64,000 bases of DNA from Peribacillus simplex NBRC 15720 = DSM 1321 (GCF_002243645.1 NZ_CP017704.1:4854001-4918000); one strand, 5' to 3'. Shown: positions 1-9,535, numbered from the stretch's first letter. The notes: generated by a model not told the origin, from the letters alone. Numbers and translations: made by a program.

Positions 1-2
1 AA

Positions 3-251
3 TTACAAGAGATGGTAGGATTAAGCCAAAGTGCTATATCTAGGCTGGTAGGTAGGCTAGAAGCAAAAAGCTGCGGTGCATTACAAAGGCATATATGTGA
101 AGATGATCGAAGAGGTATCTATACACGTTTAACTACATTAGGTGAAGAGAAACTACAAATTTCCTTAAATACTTTTCATGAAATTCTGCACTCTGCTTTT
201 TCAAAAGGAAACCTTCAAGAAGAATTACAATCCTTAATCCAGAAATTATAA
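3..251 (+). CDS. MarR-family regulator, C-terminal part (cut by window edge)
   Basis: The reading frame is open from the first bases and ends with TAA at 249-251, so the gene starts outside the window. The first visible residues (LQEMVGLSQSAISRLVGRLE) form the recognition helix of a winged helix-turn-helix. The wing follows (ICEDDRRGIYTRLTTLGEEK), and then a C-terminal helix that in MarR proteins forms the dimer. MarR proteins are usually local repressors of efflux or oxidative-stress genes. The ligand cannot be told from this fragment. The decayed MFS transporter downstream is on the opposite strand. Confidence 0.75.
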   Translation, partial: LQEMVGLSQSAISRLVGRLEAKSCGALQRHICEDDRRGIYTRLTTLGEEKLQISLNTFHEILHSAFSKGNLQEELQSLIQKL

Positions 252-621
252 TATGGTACTTATTTTTAGTAATAAGTGAAGTCGGTTATTTCTATATATA
301 TTAGATAGGAATATACCTTTAGCCCAGTATGGTATAAATGAACTGAATTTATTTAAATCTGAGTGTTGTTTGTATTTTATTCGACTTTTGATTTTTATTA
401 TCAACAGACCTTTTAGCCAATTAATGACTAGTTAAATGCGTGCGCATGCATTTAAATTAACAGTAGATGTATTTATTAGTTAAGAGTGTATTCAATTTGT
501 CCACGAAAGCTGGATTATATAGGTACTGCAGCATAATGCGCCAGATAAGAAACAGTCACTATCTGTTCCTTTAGCTGGCGCTTGCTGATGAAAAGGATTG
601 TTTTAAAAATGCATCATTCCT
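252..621. other. Intergenic stretch with one large hairpin
   Basis: I see no gene here. The one clear structure is a two-step inverted repeat at 538-581: outer arms GCGCCAG / CTGGCGC and inner arms AACAG / CTGTT. It lacks a T-run on either side, so it is not a standard terminator. It sits just past the 3' end of the decayed MFS gene. Confidence 0.5.
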
Positions 622-1487
622 TTAAACTTTCTTTCCGCTGTTACTTGCATCACTAAGTGTAAGTGATTTAGTTTCGGGAGCCCAAGCTATTGATACAACT
701 GCTCCAATAATAAGTACAGCTGTGAGACAAAACATTGTGAATTGGATTCCAAAATTTGCTATCCCCATTGGTAGTAGGAATGTCCCTATTGCTGATCCTA
801 ATCTACTTATTGATGTTGCAAGTCCAACGCCAGTAGATCGAATTTCTGTTGGAAAGCTCTAGGCTGGAAATACGCCAACCAAGTTGCTGACAGCAGACAT
901 AATCAAGGTAAAGATGGCAAAAGAAAGTATCATAAGTACTGTTGCACTGCTAGGTAGAACACTTAGAAGAGAGAGAGTAACGATTAATACAATAAAAGAG
1001 GAGATTAAGAATCCTCTACGAGAAAATTTAACCGTAAACCAAATACCTAAAACGGCACCTGCTATAAGTAGACCATTTAATAGGAAATCTGTGCCATAGC
1101 CTTCACTCAGTCCGATTGCATCGAGAATACTTGGTAAAAATGTGTAAATAGCGAAGTAAGGGATGACGAGACAAACGAAAAATATACAATTGAAAGCAGT
1201 GCGTTTTCTTATATCTTTACGAAATAAAGTTGCAAAACTGCTATTCGTTTGTACTGGTCTTTCATCATCAAGTACAATATTGGGGCCGACATGTTTCTTG
1301 ACAATTTCTCGGGCTTCTTCAATCCGTCCTTTACTAATCAGCCATCTTGGTGATTCAGGTGTACCCATTCGCAAAAACAAAATGATGACAGCTGGAATCG
1401 CAGACGAAGCAAGCATCCATCGCCAAGCATCTGGTGCGGAGTCTACTGCTAGTATGCCAACTGCAGTGGGAACTGGTATCGGAGTGG
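622..1487 (-). pseudogene. MFS transporter, 5'-truncated and interrupted by a stop codon
   Basis: The minus strand encodes the second half of a sugar/metabolite:proton-symporter-type MFS protein: GTPESPRWLI after TM6, the central loop, then TM7-12 with the motif PTEIRSTGVGLA. The frame is broken by TAG at 859-861, in the segment GVFPA-stop-SFPTEIRS, and resumes directly to a TAA at 622-624. The N-terminal half is absent. Similarity runs upstream to about 1487, where the sequence becomes a piece of aspartate ammonia-lyase on the other strand. Substrate unknown. Most likely inactive. Confidence 0.8.
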
Positions 1488-2197
1488 CGCCTGGCTATAC
1501 AGAAAAGATGTATGAATATTTGCCTGAGGTATCACATTTAGCTGTTATCAAAATGGGTAATTTTTTCGATGGACTGCAAAATGCAGACACATACTTAAAA
1601 ATATCTTCTTGTTTAAAAGGATTATCGAGTGGATTATCGAAAATGGCTAGTGATTTAAGGTTACTTTCATCAGGGTCAAGGGAGGGATTTGCTGAAATCA
1701 AATTGCCAGCGGTACAGCCAGGTTCTTCCATTATGCCTGGGGAAATCAATCCATGTATACCTGAAATGATGATGCAAGTTTGTTTTGATGTATATGGAAA
1801 TGATCAAGCAATTACATTCGCTGTAGATCGTGGCGAACTGGATTTGAACATCTGGGAACCGACTATTTTGAAAAATATATTTGACTCTTTTTCTATTTTG
1901 ACCAAATGTATTACCATGTTTACTGAAAAGTGCCTAAATGGTATTGAAGCGAATAAAACGGTTTGTTTGAATAATGCGGAAAATTCTTTATCTTTGTCCG
2001 TGGTCACTTCTTCTCTATTCGGGTATCAAGCAGCAAACGAGGTAGCTTTAGAAGCATACGAAAAAAAACTAACAGTAAGAGAAGCAGCAGTCGACAAAGG
2101 ACTTTTAAGCGAAGCTGAAGCGGCTTTGTTACTCAATCCTGAAAACTTAATTGATTCTGTAAAGATGCAACATTTGTTAAACTCCAGAATAAATTAA
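1451..2197 (+). pseudogene. aspA: Aspartate ammonia-lyase, C-terminal fragment
   Basis: From about 1451 the plus strand reads as the second half of a fumarase/aspartase-superfamily enzyme (TAVGTGIGVAPGY, then a signature loop close to GSSIMPGKxNP, here GSSIMPGEINPCIPE). It continues through the helical core to the usual C-terminus with TVREAAVDKGLL. Aspartase converts L-aspartate to fumarate and ammonia. The N-terminal half is missing, and the apparent upstream coding sequence is only antisense of the MFS remnant. The K-to-E change in the signature loop also argues for loss of function. Confidence 0.8.
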
Positions 2198-2525
2198 TAG
2201 CCTAAAATCATGGAACCTAACAAGCATTAAAATGGAAAATGAAGAGCAAAGAGGGAATTTGAACAACAGTCAGGCTGAAACTATTCTTTTAATAAGGAAT
2301 ATCAAAAAAAGCTTTAAAAGATCCTTATATATAGAAGAAACTTGCCAAAAAACCTTTGCTTTTCTAATAAATTCATTGAACTATGCCCCATTTTTCGGAC
2401 AGTATAAAAAATTGCCTATGCCGCTAATAGGTGGTCCCGGTATTGTACCGGGCCATTTAGTGACACGGGTATTCTGGGAAACTAAAATAATTTTATAAAA
2501 TATTCAGAATTTTAAAATAAATATA
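2198..2525. other. Intergenic region, no supported gene
   Basis: An 88-codon frame at 2232-2498 has no recognisable domain, no good ribosome binding site and poor composition, so I do not call it. A short perfect hairpin lies near 2433-2449 (CCCGGTA / TACCGGG). Confidence 0.5.
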
Positions 2526-2555
2526 TTGTGCATTGTATACAATATGGCATATAAT
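2526..2555 (+). promoter_or_regulatory. Promoter and GntR-type operator for the peptidase/ABC operon
   Basis: A -35-like TTGTGC (2526-2531) and a perfect -10 TATAAT (2550-2555) are separated by 18 bp. Between them lies the perfect 12-bp palindrome ATTGTATACAAT (2532-2543). Its GTATAC core is typical of operators for FCD-type GntR regulators. The regulator gene begins 27 bp after the -10. The layout predicts repression of the regulator and the operon by the GntR protein, relieved by an unknown ligand. Confidence 0.65.
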
Positions 2556-2581
2556 GAGTTTAATATACAAAAGGAGGGCAA

Positions 2582-3280
2582 ATGGATGCAATGAAGTTAA
2601 ATAAAATTAAATCTGTTTCAATTGCTTCAGAAGTTTTTGATCAACTTAGATTAAAAATAATCAATGGTGAGTTGAAAAATGGAGAGCGATTGGTTGAAAT
2701 GAATCTAGCCAAGGAAATGGGAGTAAGCAGAACTCCTGTTAGAGAAGCGGTACAACGATTAGAACAAGAAGGTTTAGTTGAAATACTCCCCAGAAAACAC
2801 TGCGTTGTGAAAGGCATAACCTTTGAAGCCATCAATGAAATTGTCCTCATTCGTTCGTTATTAGAGCCTACTGCTGCTAGAGTCGCAGCGTCCAAAATCA
2901 CCGATGAACAGCTATTGAAATTAAAGAGTTATCTAGAACAGTCTGAAATGTATTTTCAACAAGGTAGAATTGAAGACCTTATGAAGGTCCATGATTTATT
3001 TCATGCGGAAATCATTAAAACTTCTGGGTTAAACAGACTGATCAATATGCTAGAAAACCTACATGATTATATTGTTCATTTTAGATATTCCTTTTTAAGC
3101 AGACCCCACCTTGTAGAAAGATCCATCAAAGAGCATTCTGAAATCTATGAAGCTTTATGTAGTCGTGACGAAGACAGAGTAGAAAAAGTATTTATCAAAC
3201 ATCTGAGCGGAATTACAGATTATGAAAAAGTGGTTTTGGAAGATAATATGCTTTCGGAACAAATCGGTTTGGAAAAATGA
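2582..3280 (+). CDS. GntR-family (FadR/FCD type) transcriptional regulator
   Basis: Residues ~10-75 form the GntR winged helix (GERLVEMNLAKEMGVSRTPVREAVQRLEQEGLVEI). Residues ~90-220 form the all-helical FCD ligand domain, with His in HDLFHAEI and a later His as likely metal or ligand contacts. The length of 232 aa is normal. AGGAGG lies at 2573-2578. The ATG at 2582 is very close to it, and the in-frame ATG at 2591 is an equally good start. FCD regulators sense carboxylic or amino-acid-like metabolites. This one lies 24 bp upstream of a peptidase and transporter, so it probably controls them. Confidence 0.85.
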   Translation: MDAMKLNKIKSVSIASEVFDQLRLKIINGELKNGERLVEMNLAKEMGVSRTPVREAVQRLEQEGLVEILPRKHCVVKGITFEAINEIVLIRSLLEPTAARVAASKITDEQLLKLKSYLEQSEMYFQQGRIEDLMKVHDLFHAEIIKTSGLNRLINMLENLHDYIVHFRYSFLSRPHLVERSIKEHSEIYEALCSRDEDRVEKVFIKHLSGITDYEKVVLEDNMLSEQIGLEK

Positions 3281-3304
3281 TGTATTTAGAACAGGGGGAT
3301 AATA

Positions 3305-4471
3305 ATGAGTAATAAGACGACAAGTATCCGTGAGGAAATCAAAGAAACGATTCGAGTTTTAAGTGAAGAAGTAGGGCAACGATTCGCAGGAACAGAAGGT
3401 GAGTGGAAGGGTACAGATTATATCCACCAAAGACTTAGCGAATTAGGAGTAGAAACTGTAAAGCAAGTGTATCCTTTTGTGGGGTGGGAGCCTGAAGGTA
3501 CACCGGAGCTTGAAATCTTGTCTCCAATTTCTAAAGTGTTAAAAACTGCTTATCTACTGTTCTCTGGATCTACTCCAAGTTCAGGAATTAATGGGAAGCT
3601 TACATATCATGGAATAAAAGGATTGATTCCGGGCGTTTATGATATGCCTTGTTACAATGTCTTAGGCGCTGAAGGAGAAATACTGGCACAGGTTGTTGTA
3701 AATAGCGGTGGCGACCCGATTGCATTATTGAATCCAAGAGCAAAATTCCCAATTCCTGCTGTAGTGATGAGTTATGAAGATCATCTTCGTGTACAGGAGT
3801 TATTAAATGAAAATCATGACATTGAGGTATTTGTTAAGGTAGAGGGGAAAATTAAGGAATGTAAATCGGCAAACATCATTAGTCATCCATATAAATCGAA
3901 AAATACAGCTAAAAAGAAAAAAGTAATTGTTTGTGGTCACTCTGATACTACGTTAAATACTCCTGGAGCCTATGATAATGGTTCAGGTATAGCAGGAATC
4001 GTTGAAGTTGCCAGAAGACTGAAAACCGAAAATCATAATTTTCCTTTTGATGTTGATGTCATAGCATTTTCCAATGAAGAAGTTGGATTCATAGGAGCCG
4101 ATTATTATGTTAACGATTTAAAAGAAAAAGGAACACTTAATGAAGTAGCGGCAGTTATCAATCTTGACCAAATTAGTGCTGGAGATAAGATATGGTCTTG
4201 GGTAGGGCCGGAGGATTTCCGTCAAAAGGTAAAAGATAGTTTCAGAGAAGCTGGAGCTTATGATAGAGATGACTTCGAAGTTGATGTTGATACTCCTAAA
4301 GCGGGAGCCGATGAATGGATGTTCCATTTAGAAGGGATTCCAACGGCGCTCCTTATGTTTTGGAGATTACCGGACTATCACCGTCCGACAGATACTATGG
4401 AAAAAATCGAATATGACAAAGTGGAGCTTATTATCGAGACTGTTTTCAACTTACTCAATCGAATAGAGTAA
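3305..4471 (+). CDS. M28-family zinc metallopeptidase (aminopeptidase-like)
   Basis: This 388-aa protein shows the M28 di-zinc core: the CGHSDT motif (His ligand), AYDNGSG (bridging Asp), SNEEVGFIGADYY (catalytic Glu pair), NLDQ, and a late His in DYHRPTD. A PA-like insert sits at residues ~110-190. No signal peptide is visible, so it is probably cytoplasmic. M28 enzymes remove N-terminal residues from peptides or hydrolyse related amides. It starts 24 bp after the regulator and 12 bp before the first permease. The operon therefore looks built to import a peptide or amide compound and cleave it inside. The substrate is not shown. Confidence 0.85.
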   Translation: MSNKTTSIREEIKETIRVLSEEVGQRFAGTEGEWKGTDYIHQRLSELGVETVKQVYPFVGWEPEGTPELEILSPISKVLKTAYLLFSGSTPSSGINGKLTYHGIKGLIPGVYDMPCYNVLGAEGEILAQVVVNSGGDPIALLNPRAKFPIPAVVMSYEDHLRVQELLNENHDIEVFVKVEGKIKECKSANIISHPYKSKNTAKKKKVIVCGHSDTTLNTPGAYDNGSGIAGIVEVARRLKTENHNFPFDVDVIAFSNEEVGFIGADYYVNDLKEKGTLNEVAAVINLDQISAGDKIWSWVGPEDFRQKVKDSFREAGAYDRDDFEVDVDTPKAGADEWMFHLEGIPTALLMFWRLPDYHRPTDTMEKIEYDKVELIIETVFNLLNRIE

Positions 4472-4483
4472 AGGAGAATTCCC

Positions 4484-5326
4484 ATGTCCAAAAAAACTGT
4501 TCTTTTCCTATTGGCCCCATCCGTATTGATCTTATTAGGACTTTTTGTTATTCCTTTAATTGTTGTGCTTAATAATTCCATCTTGGATGAAAGCGGAAGA
4601 ATAACTTTTCAGCATTATCTTTTATATTTTAAGGATCAACACTATTTATCTATTACCATACGATCAATAAAAATCTCCTTAATAGCTACGTTTATCACTT
4701 TGTTGGTCGGTTATTTTATCGCCTACTTCATTACCAAATATATCAAGAGTAAGAAAATTAAGCGTATTGCCTATATCGTGATCATATCACCATTATTTAC
4801 GAGCGCTGTCGTAAGGTCATTTGGATGGATGGTCATTTTAGGGAATAACGGATTTATCAACAAGACTCTATTAGGGCTGGGTATCATCTCCCAGCCTCTA
4901 AGACTTCTGTATAACGAGACTGGTATAATAATAGGTTTGGTGTATATATTGGCTCCTTTTATGATTTTATCCATTACGACAGTTTTGGAGAATATAGACA
5001 GCAGGCTGGAAGAGGCTGCGTTGGATTTAGGTTTAGATCGTTTACAAACCTTTCTAAAGGTAACGCTTCCATTGACAGTCCCAGGAATATTGGCTGGCAG
5101 TGTGATGGTTTTTTCTCTGGCTATTAGTGCGTATGTAACACCTGCTATGCTTTCCGGTGGAAGGATCCAATTAATAGCGACCGTTATCTATGAACAGATG
5201 ATGCAAGTATTCAACTATCAGTTCGGTTCTGCGATTGCTTTTGTTGTGTTAATCTTTAGCTTTTTGATTATTGGATTGAACCATTATTTATTAAGGTCTG
5301 ACTGGATAGAGGAGGGAAGACGTTGA
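4484..5326 (+). CDS. ABC transporter permease, spermidine/putrescine (PotB) type
   Basis: The 280-aa protein has six predicted membrane helices and the EAA loop (EEAALDLGLDRLQTFLKVTLP) that docks the ATPase. This is the pattern of the first permease of PotABCD-like importers. GGAGAA lies just before the ATG. The stop codon overlaps the next gene's TTG start by 4 bp, so translation is probably coupled. Family membership suggests a polyamine, amino-acid-derived or similar cationic solute. The neighbouring peptidase suggests something else is also possible. Confidence 0.88.
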   Translation: MSKKTVLFLLAPSVLILLGLFVIPLIVVLNNSILDESGRITFQHYLLYFKDQHYLSITIRSIKISLIATFITLLVGYFIAYFITKYIKSKKIKRIAYIVIISPLFTSAVVRSFGWMVILGNNGFINKTLLGLGIISQPLRLLYNETGIIIGLVYILAPFMILSITTVLENIDSRLEEAALDLGLDRLQTFLKVTLPLTVPGILAGSVMVFSLAISAYVTPAMLSGGRIQLIATVIYEQMMQVFNYQFGSAIAFVVLIFSFLIIGLNHYLLRSDWIEEGRR

Positions 5327-6111
5327 TCTCAAAAGTAGTTATGTGGACAATAGGTGGCTTCCTGCTTTTATTTCTGGCCTTTCCATTATTGGTTTTGATT
5401 AATGTTTCGTTTACCGAACTAAATTATTTAAGTTTTCCTGGACAAGGATTTACATTGAAATGGTATCAAAAGCTTTTTGAGGATATATCGTACGTAGAAT
5501 CCTTCATATATAGTTTTAAACTATCGGGAGTTGCTACTCTAGGTGCGATATTAATTGGTATTCCAGCCTCATATGGTTTGGCAAGGAATAATTTTAAAGG
5601 CAAGGGGATTGTGATGAGTCTTATCTCATCCCCTCTCTTGCTCCCTCAAATCTTCTTAGGCTTGGCACTGCTTCAGTTTTTTTACTACTTTACTAATAGC
5701 CCACAGAATTTCTTTACCCTAGTGTTAGGTCATATCATTATTACATTGCCTTATGTGGTTCGGACGTGTGTGAATAGCTTCCTGGGGATAAGCCCATATA
5801 TTGAAGAAGCAGGAAGGGATTTAGGTGCAGGTGCATTGAAAACCTTTTTCATCATTACATTGCCACAGATGAAATCTAGCATTATCGCAGGAACGCTGTT
5901 TTCCTTTGCCGTTTCATGGGTAAATGTTGAAGTTACGATCTTCTTGACCTCTGCCGATCAGATGGCACTTCCGGTAAAAATGTTCAATTATGTTCAATAC
6001 AACATCGATCCAATGATAGCTGCTGTTTCAGCCGTAACGATTTATATTGCATTTTTCTTAATTCTTGTCATTGATATGTTAGTAGGTATTGAGAATGTTG
6101 CTTCAAAATAA
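5323..6111 (+). CDS. ABC transporter permease, spermidine/putrescine (PotC) type
   Basis: The 262-aa second permease has six predicted helices and its own EAA loop (EEAGRDLGAGALKTFFIITLP). It starts at TTG 5323 inside the end of the previous gene (TTGA overlap), with GGAGGG upstream. It pairs with the preceding permease to form the channel. The substrate-binding protein follows after 23 bp. Confidence 0.88.
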   Translation: MISKVVMWTIGGFLLLFLAFPLLVLINVSFTELNYLSFPGQGFTLKWYQKLFEDISYVESFIYSFKLSGVATLGAILIGIPASYGLARNNFKGKGIVMSLISSPLLLPQIFLGLALLQFFYYFTNSPQNFFTLVLGHIIITLPYVVRTCVNSFLGISPYIEEAGRDLGAGALKTFFIITLPQMKSSIIAGTLFSFAVSWVNVEVTIFLTSADQMALPVKMFNYVQYNIDPMIAAVSAVTIYIAFFLILVIDMLVGIENVASK

Positions 6112-6134
6112 AACATGAGACAAGGGGATGTGCC

Positions 6135-7217
6135 ATGAAGAAGTTAAGTGTTTACACTATTTTGTTGGCAATAATTTTAGTAGTAGCTACCGGTTGCGGA
6201 AAGCCTGTTCAACCCAAAAGTGGGGCGACAGAAGCCAATTCAGATGTACAAGAACAAGAAATATCCATTGCCATTTTCGGTGGTGACTGGGGCGAAACTA
6301 TCAAGAAGCATATCATTCAACCTTTTGAAAAAGAGACTGGTATCAAGGTGAAAATCATTGAAGGCAATTCAACGGCAACTTTTTCCCGTCTATTACAGGA
6401 AAAAGAGGCGCCTACCATTGATTTAGCCTTAATGGATTCCGGAATATCTGAACTAGCCCACGAAAAAGGAATTGTTGAAAATATTGAAAAAAGTAAACTC
6501 AAAGAAAACGCCGCCCTTCTGCCAGAAGCATATCAAGGTAATGGTGAAGAAGTATTTGGAGTTGCTCTAGGGTATTGGGGGCTAGGGATTGTTTATAACA
6601 AGGACGTAATTAAAAACCCACCAAAGTCGTGGAAAGACCTTTGGAAGGAAGAGTACAAAGGGAAAATAACGGTTCCTACACCTGCTACTACCGGAGGACT
6701 TCCTTTATTGGTACAAGTTTCTGAGCTTGAAAAAGAAGCAAAAGGAAAAGTAGAAAAAGGACTTGGGAAAATGAAGGAATTAGAAGTAGTAGCATACTTC
6801 GATGGTTCTGGAACGGCTACAAATCTATATCAAAGCGGGGAAGCATCAGTTGGAGCTCACTACGGAGGCCCTACATATGTTATGCAAGACCAAGGTCAAC
6901 CGATTGAATTTGTAGTACCGAAAGAAGGCGTTTTAGGTGCAGGTAGCTTTTGGCATGTTGTGAAAGGCTCGAAAAAGTCTGAGCAGGTTTATTCCTTCTT
7001 AAATTATGCTACTACTAAGATTGCACAGGAAGGAATTGCGAGTGATTTATATTTGGCACCCGTTCATAAGGGTGTTGAATTAGATGAAAAAACCCTTGAA
7101 AGAATGCCATATGGTAAAAACGGCACCTTACAGGATTTGAACATGCCTGATTATAATCTTATAAACCAGCATCGAGATGAGTGGAACGAGTTATGGAACA
7201 GAGAAATCGGAAATTAA
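6135..7217 (+). CDS. ABC transporter substrate-binding lipoprotein (PotD-like)
   Basis: The N-terminus is a lipoprotein signal ending in VATGC, so Cys would be lipidated and the protein held outside the membrane. The ~340-aa remainder is a type-II periplasmic binding fold (YNKDVIKNPPKSWKDLWKEE is characteristic of the PotD/iron-binding group). AAGGGG precedes the ATG. In a Gram-positive it delivers the solute to the two permeases. The ligand cannot be assigned from sequence. Confidence 0.87.
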   Translation: MKKLSVYTILLAIILVVATGCGKPVQPKSGATEANSDVQEQEISIAIFGGDWGETIKKHIIQPFEKETGIKVKIIEGNSTATFSRLLQEKEAPTIDLALMDSGISELAHEKGIVENIEKSKLKENAALLPEAYQGNGEEVFGVALGYWGLGIVYNKDVIKNPPKSWKDLWKEEYKGKITVPTPATTGGLPLLVQVSELEKEAKGKVEKGLGKMKELEVVAYFDGSGTATNLYQSGEASVGAHYGGPTYVMQDQGQPIEFVVPKEGVLGAGSFWHVVKGSKKSEQVYSFLNYATTKIAQEGIASDLYLAPVHKGVELDEKTLERMPYGKNGTLQDLNMPDYNLINQHRDEWNELWNREIGN

Positions 7218-7230
7218 GGAGGTTTCAATC

Positions 7231-8313
7231 ATGTCAGTGGTTCCGATTGTAGAAAACAATATAGCACATGTAGCCAAAGAAAAGGACAACATTATTGAGT
7301 TAAATAGCATCACGAAAAAATATAGTCAAGCAACTGCCGTAGACAACATTTCCATTAATATAAAGGAGGGTGAGTTCCTCTCGCTTCTTGGTCCAAGCGG
7401 ATGTGGGAAAACCACTACCCTTAGAATGATTGGCGGTTTTGAGCTTCCAAATCAAGGCAGTATAAAGATCGATGGAAAAGAAGCCGGTAATTTGCCACCC
7501 AACCTACGTCCGGTTAATACGGTTTTTCAAAACTATGCTTTGTTTCCACATTTGAGCATTTACAATAATATTGCTTTTGGATTAAAGCAAAAAAAAATAT
7601 CAAAGGTGCAAATTGCAAGGGATACAACCGAAATTGTCGAAATTATGGGGTTGCAGCAGCACAAGGATAAATATCCAAGGCAACTTTCAGGTGGTCAACA
7701 GCAAAGGGTTGCTCTCGCAAGAGCTCTGGTCAACAAGCCAAGAGTGCTCCTTCTAGATGAACCACTGGGAGCACTAGATTTAAAGCTAAGAAAAAAGATG
7801 CAGTTTGAATTAAAAAAACTTCATGAACAATTCGAAATCACGTTCATATATGTCACTCATGATCAAGAAGAAGCATTAATCATGTCCGATCGAATTGCTG
7901 TTATGAACCAAGGTAGAATCGAACAAATTGACACGCCTCAGCAAATCTATAACAATCCAAAGACTCTTTTTGTTGCCGACTTTATTGGGGAAACCAATGT
8001 AATAGATGTGGATTTATTAGAAAGCCAGAATAGAGAAAATCTATTAAATGAGTTTTCACAAGTTAGGAATTCAGGTAAAAAGCTTGTAATAAGACCTGAA
8101 CACTTAAACATTACCCAAAGTCGCTTTCAGCCTAATAGAATTACGTTTGAGGCTAAATTAAAAAAGGTCCATTTTGTAGGTTCAAAAAGAGTGGTAGAGT
8201 GTGTATCAGGCTCTCAGGAGATTGTTGTAAACCTATCTGATGAGGAGCAAATGGATCATCTTGGTGAGAGTATTTGCTTGAGTGCTAGAAAAGACTTGGT
8301 GAAAATACTTTAA
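7231..8313 (+). CDS. ABC transporter ATP-binding protein (PotA-like)
   Basis: Walker A GPSGCGKTT, signature LSGGQQQRVALARAL, Walker B LLLDEPLGALD and the switch His in VTHDQEEA are all present. A C-terminal TOBE-like domain (residues ~270-360) is typical of PotA/MalK proteins. I place the start at ATG 7231, 6 bp after AAGGAGG, rather than at an in-frame ATG at 7177 inside the previous gene. It is the last gene of the operon. Its final codons and terminator are duplicated exactly 8.2 kb downstream. Confidence 0.9.
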   Translation: MSVVPIVENNIAHVAKEKDNIIELNSITKKYSQATAVDNISINIKEGEFLSLLGPSGCGKTTTLRMIGGFELPNQGSIKIDGKEAGNLPPNLRPVNTVFQNYALFPHLSIYNNIAFGLKQKKISKVQIARDTTEIVEIMGLQQHKDKYPRQLSGGQQQRVALARALVNKPRVLLLDEPLGALDLKLRKKMQFELKKLHEQFEITFIYVTHDQEEALIMSDRIAVMNQGRIEQIDTPQQIYNNPKTLFVADFIGETNVIDVDLLESQNRENLLNEFSQVRNSGKKLVIRPEHLNITQSRFQPNRITFEAKLKKVHFVGSKRVVECVSGSQEIVVNLSDEEQMDHLGESICLSARKDLVKIL

Positions 8314-8376
8314 TATGTTGGTAAGCTCTGTTAAGAGGAAACTTTACAGAGCTTTTTTTTATTCAAGTAACTGGAC
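8291..8376 (+). repeat. 86-bp exact direct repeat, copy 1
   Basis: It covers the last codons of the ATPase gene, its stop and its terminator. It is identical, base for base, to 16466-16551. The flanking bases differ on both sides. A UvrD-type helicase fragment begins right at its right edge. Confidence 0.9.
8323..8360 (+). terminator. Intrinsic terminator of the peptidase/ABC operon
   Basis: AGCTCTGT / ACAGAGCT arms are followed by eight T. The element lies 10 bp after the ATPase stop codon and is part of an 86-bp exact repeat found again at 16466-16551. Confidence 0.85.
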
Positions 8377-8671
8377 TACTTTATAAAAGGCCAGCAACAG
8401 AGGTTGAAATTGCCGATGATACAAGTTTCTTTAAGACCATTCATAAATCAAAAGGCGATGAATTTGATAATGTTCTTGTTGTGATCCCAACAATTAATGA
8501 TAATAAGAGTTTGGAATTTTTACTTGCACCTAAATGAGTAAGGAAGATCATCGGGTTTATTATGTGGTGTTAAGTAGGGCGAAGAAGAAGCTATATATTA
8601 ATGTAACGGAAATTTCGAGCAGAGTAATTCAGGAGTTAGAGCATTTAAATATAGACCATATTTATCTGTAA
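8376..8671 (+). pseudogene. UvrD/Rep-type helicase, C-terminal fragment with frameshift
   Basis: The first frame reads TIHKSKGDEFDNVLVV (superfamily 1 motif V region) and stops at 8535-8537. An overlapping frame from ATG 8534 carries motif VI (VYYVVLSRAKKKLYI) to a stop at 8671. These are the last ~100 residues of a helicase, with one frameshift between. The rest of the gene is absent. Confidence 0.75.
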
Positions 8672-9013
8672 CAGACGATTTATTTTAAAATAGGAGTTGG
8701 AATCAAGTGCTTTTCTGTGAGAGTATAAGGGAAATTTATATTCAAATATGTTGAATTTGGATTATAAAAACTCTTGATGAAATGGACCAAAGAGGGCCAA
8801 TAGTCACCAAATGAGAAAATTATTTACTTTATCTGAATGCAAAAAGCTCCATAAAGTTTCAATCCTGAGGCGCCTTTTTCATAATCGAAAAAACTTATCA
8901 TGCCTATTTTACTTTCCATCGCAAACATTCCCTTTTCGCCTTTAATTTATTAAGATAGGTAAATTATTCTGTCATAAGTTTAATCTTTTCTTTTATAGAT
9001 ATAGATCTGAAAC
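8672..9013. other. Intergenic, nothing recognised
   Basis: AT-rich sequence between the helicase remnant and the convergent lipoprotein gene. I see no gene, strong hairpin or repeat. Confidence 0.4.
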
Positions 9014-9535
9014 TTAATTAATCTTTTCAATTTTAACTGGAAAATCATCATTGATACCTGCAAGCTTTTCTGTTCCAGATACAATTTTACCTAATTTAAT
9101 AAGTCTATTTGAATAGCCAAAATCTTTATAAAATATGGCCAAATTTCCCCAAGGGGAAAAATAAGTGAAATCTCCAACTGAAGGCTCACTCCCTGATGGT
9201 GCATCTTCTGTAGATAATCTTTTTGGTAGAAGACTAATTTTTTCGGTTACTGCATGATCTTCTAATGTTAATGTTAATGGCAGTAATGTTAAAAAATCCC
9301 TACTCGTTGGATTATCATACATGTTCACAATTACTTCCTCGTTATTAAAAGTCAATTTTATCCTAACATCTTTTAAATTATCATTATCAATTGTAGAATC
9401 TTGACTATTCTCATTGCTTGAAGTATTACTCACAGTATCACCGCCATTAGTATTAGATCCATTATTGTCATTACTGCCGCAAGCAGCGAGAGCAAAGGTC
9501 ATCGTCAAAATGAGGACCAGAGATACTTTTTTCAT
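9014..9535 (-). CDS. Lipoprotein with cyclophilin-like domain
   Basis: A lipoprotein signal ends in LAAC (Cys ~19). A low-complexity Asn/Ser linker (residues ~22-50) tethers a ~115-aa domain with TLTLEDHAVTEKISLLPKRL and FSPWGNLAIFYKDFGYS. These are hallmarks of the small bacterial cyclophilin-like fold. Members lack a firmly known activity. GGAGAA lies 8 bp upstream of the start. No operon partners. Confidence 0.8.
   Translation of the reverse strand: MKKVSLVLILTMTFALAACGSNDNNGSNTNGGDTVSNTSSNENSQDSTIDNDNLKDVRIKLTFNNEEVIVNMYDNPTSRDFLTLLPLTLTLEDHAVTEKISLLPKRLSTEDAPSGSEPSVGDFTYFSPWGNLAIFYKDFGYSNRLIKLGKIVSGTEKLAGINDDFPVKIEKIN

Noticed and set aside
1163..1450. Apparent 5' coding extension of the aspartase fragment
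   Set aside because: It is antisense to the MFS remnant; only the part from ~1451 has aspartase features.
2420..2460. Possible T-box leader (GGTGG followed by a CCGG-rich hairpin)
   Set aside because: The conserved T-box sequence and specifier structure are absent, and the next gene is a GntR regulator, not a tRNA-linked gene.
2232..2498. 88-codon open frame
   Set aside because: No domain, no good ribosome site, odd composition.
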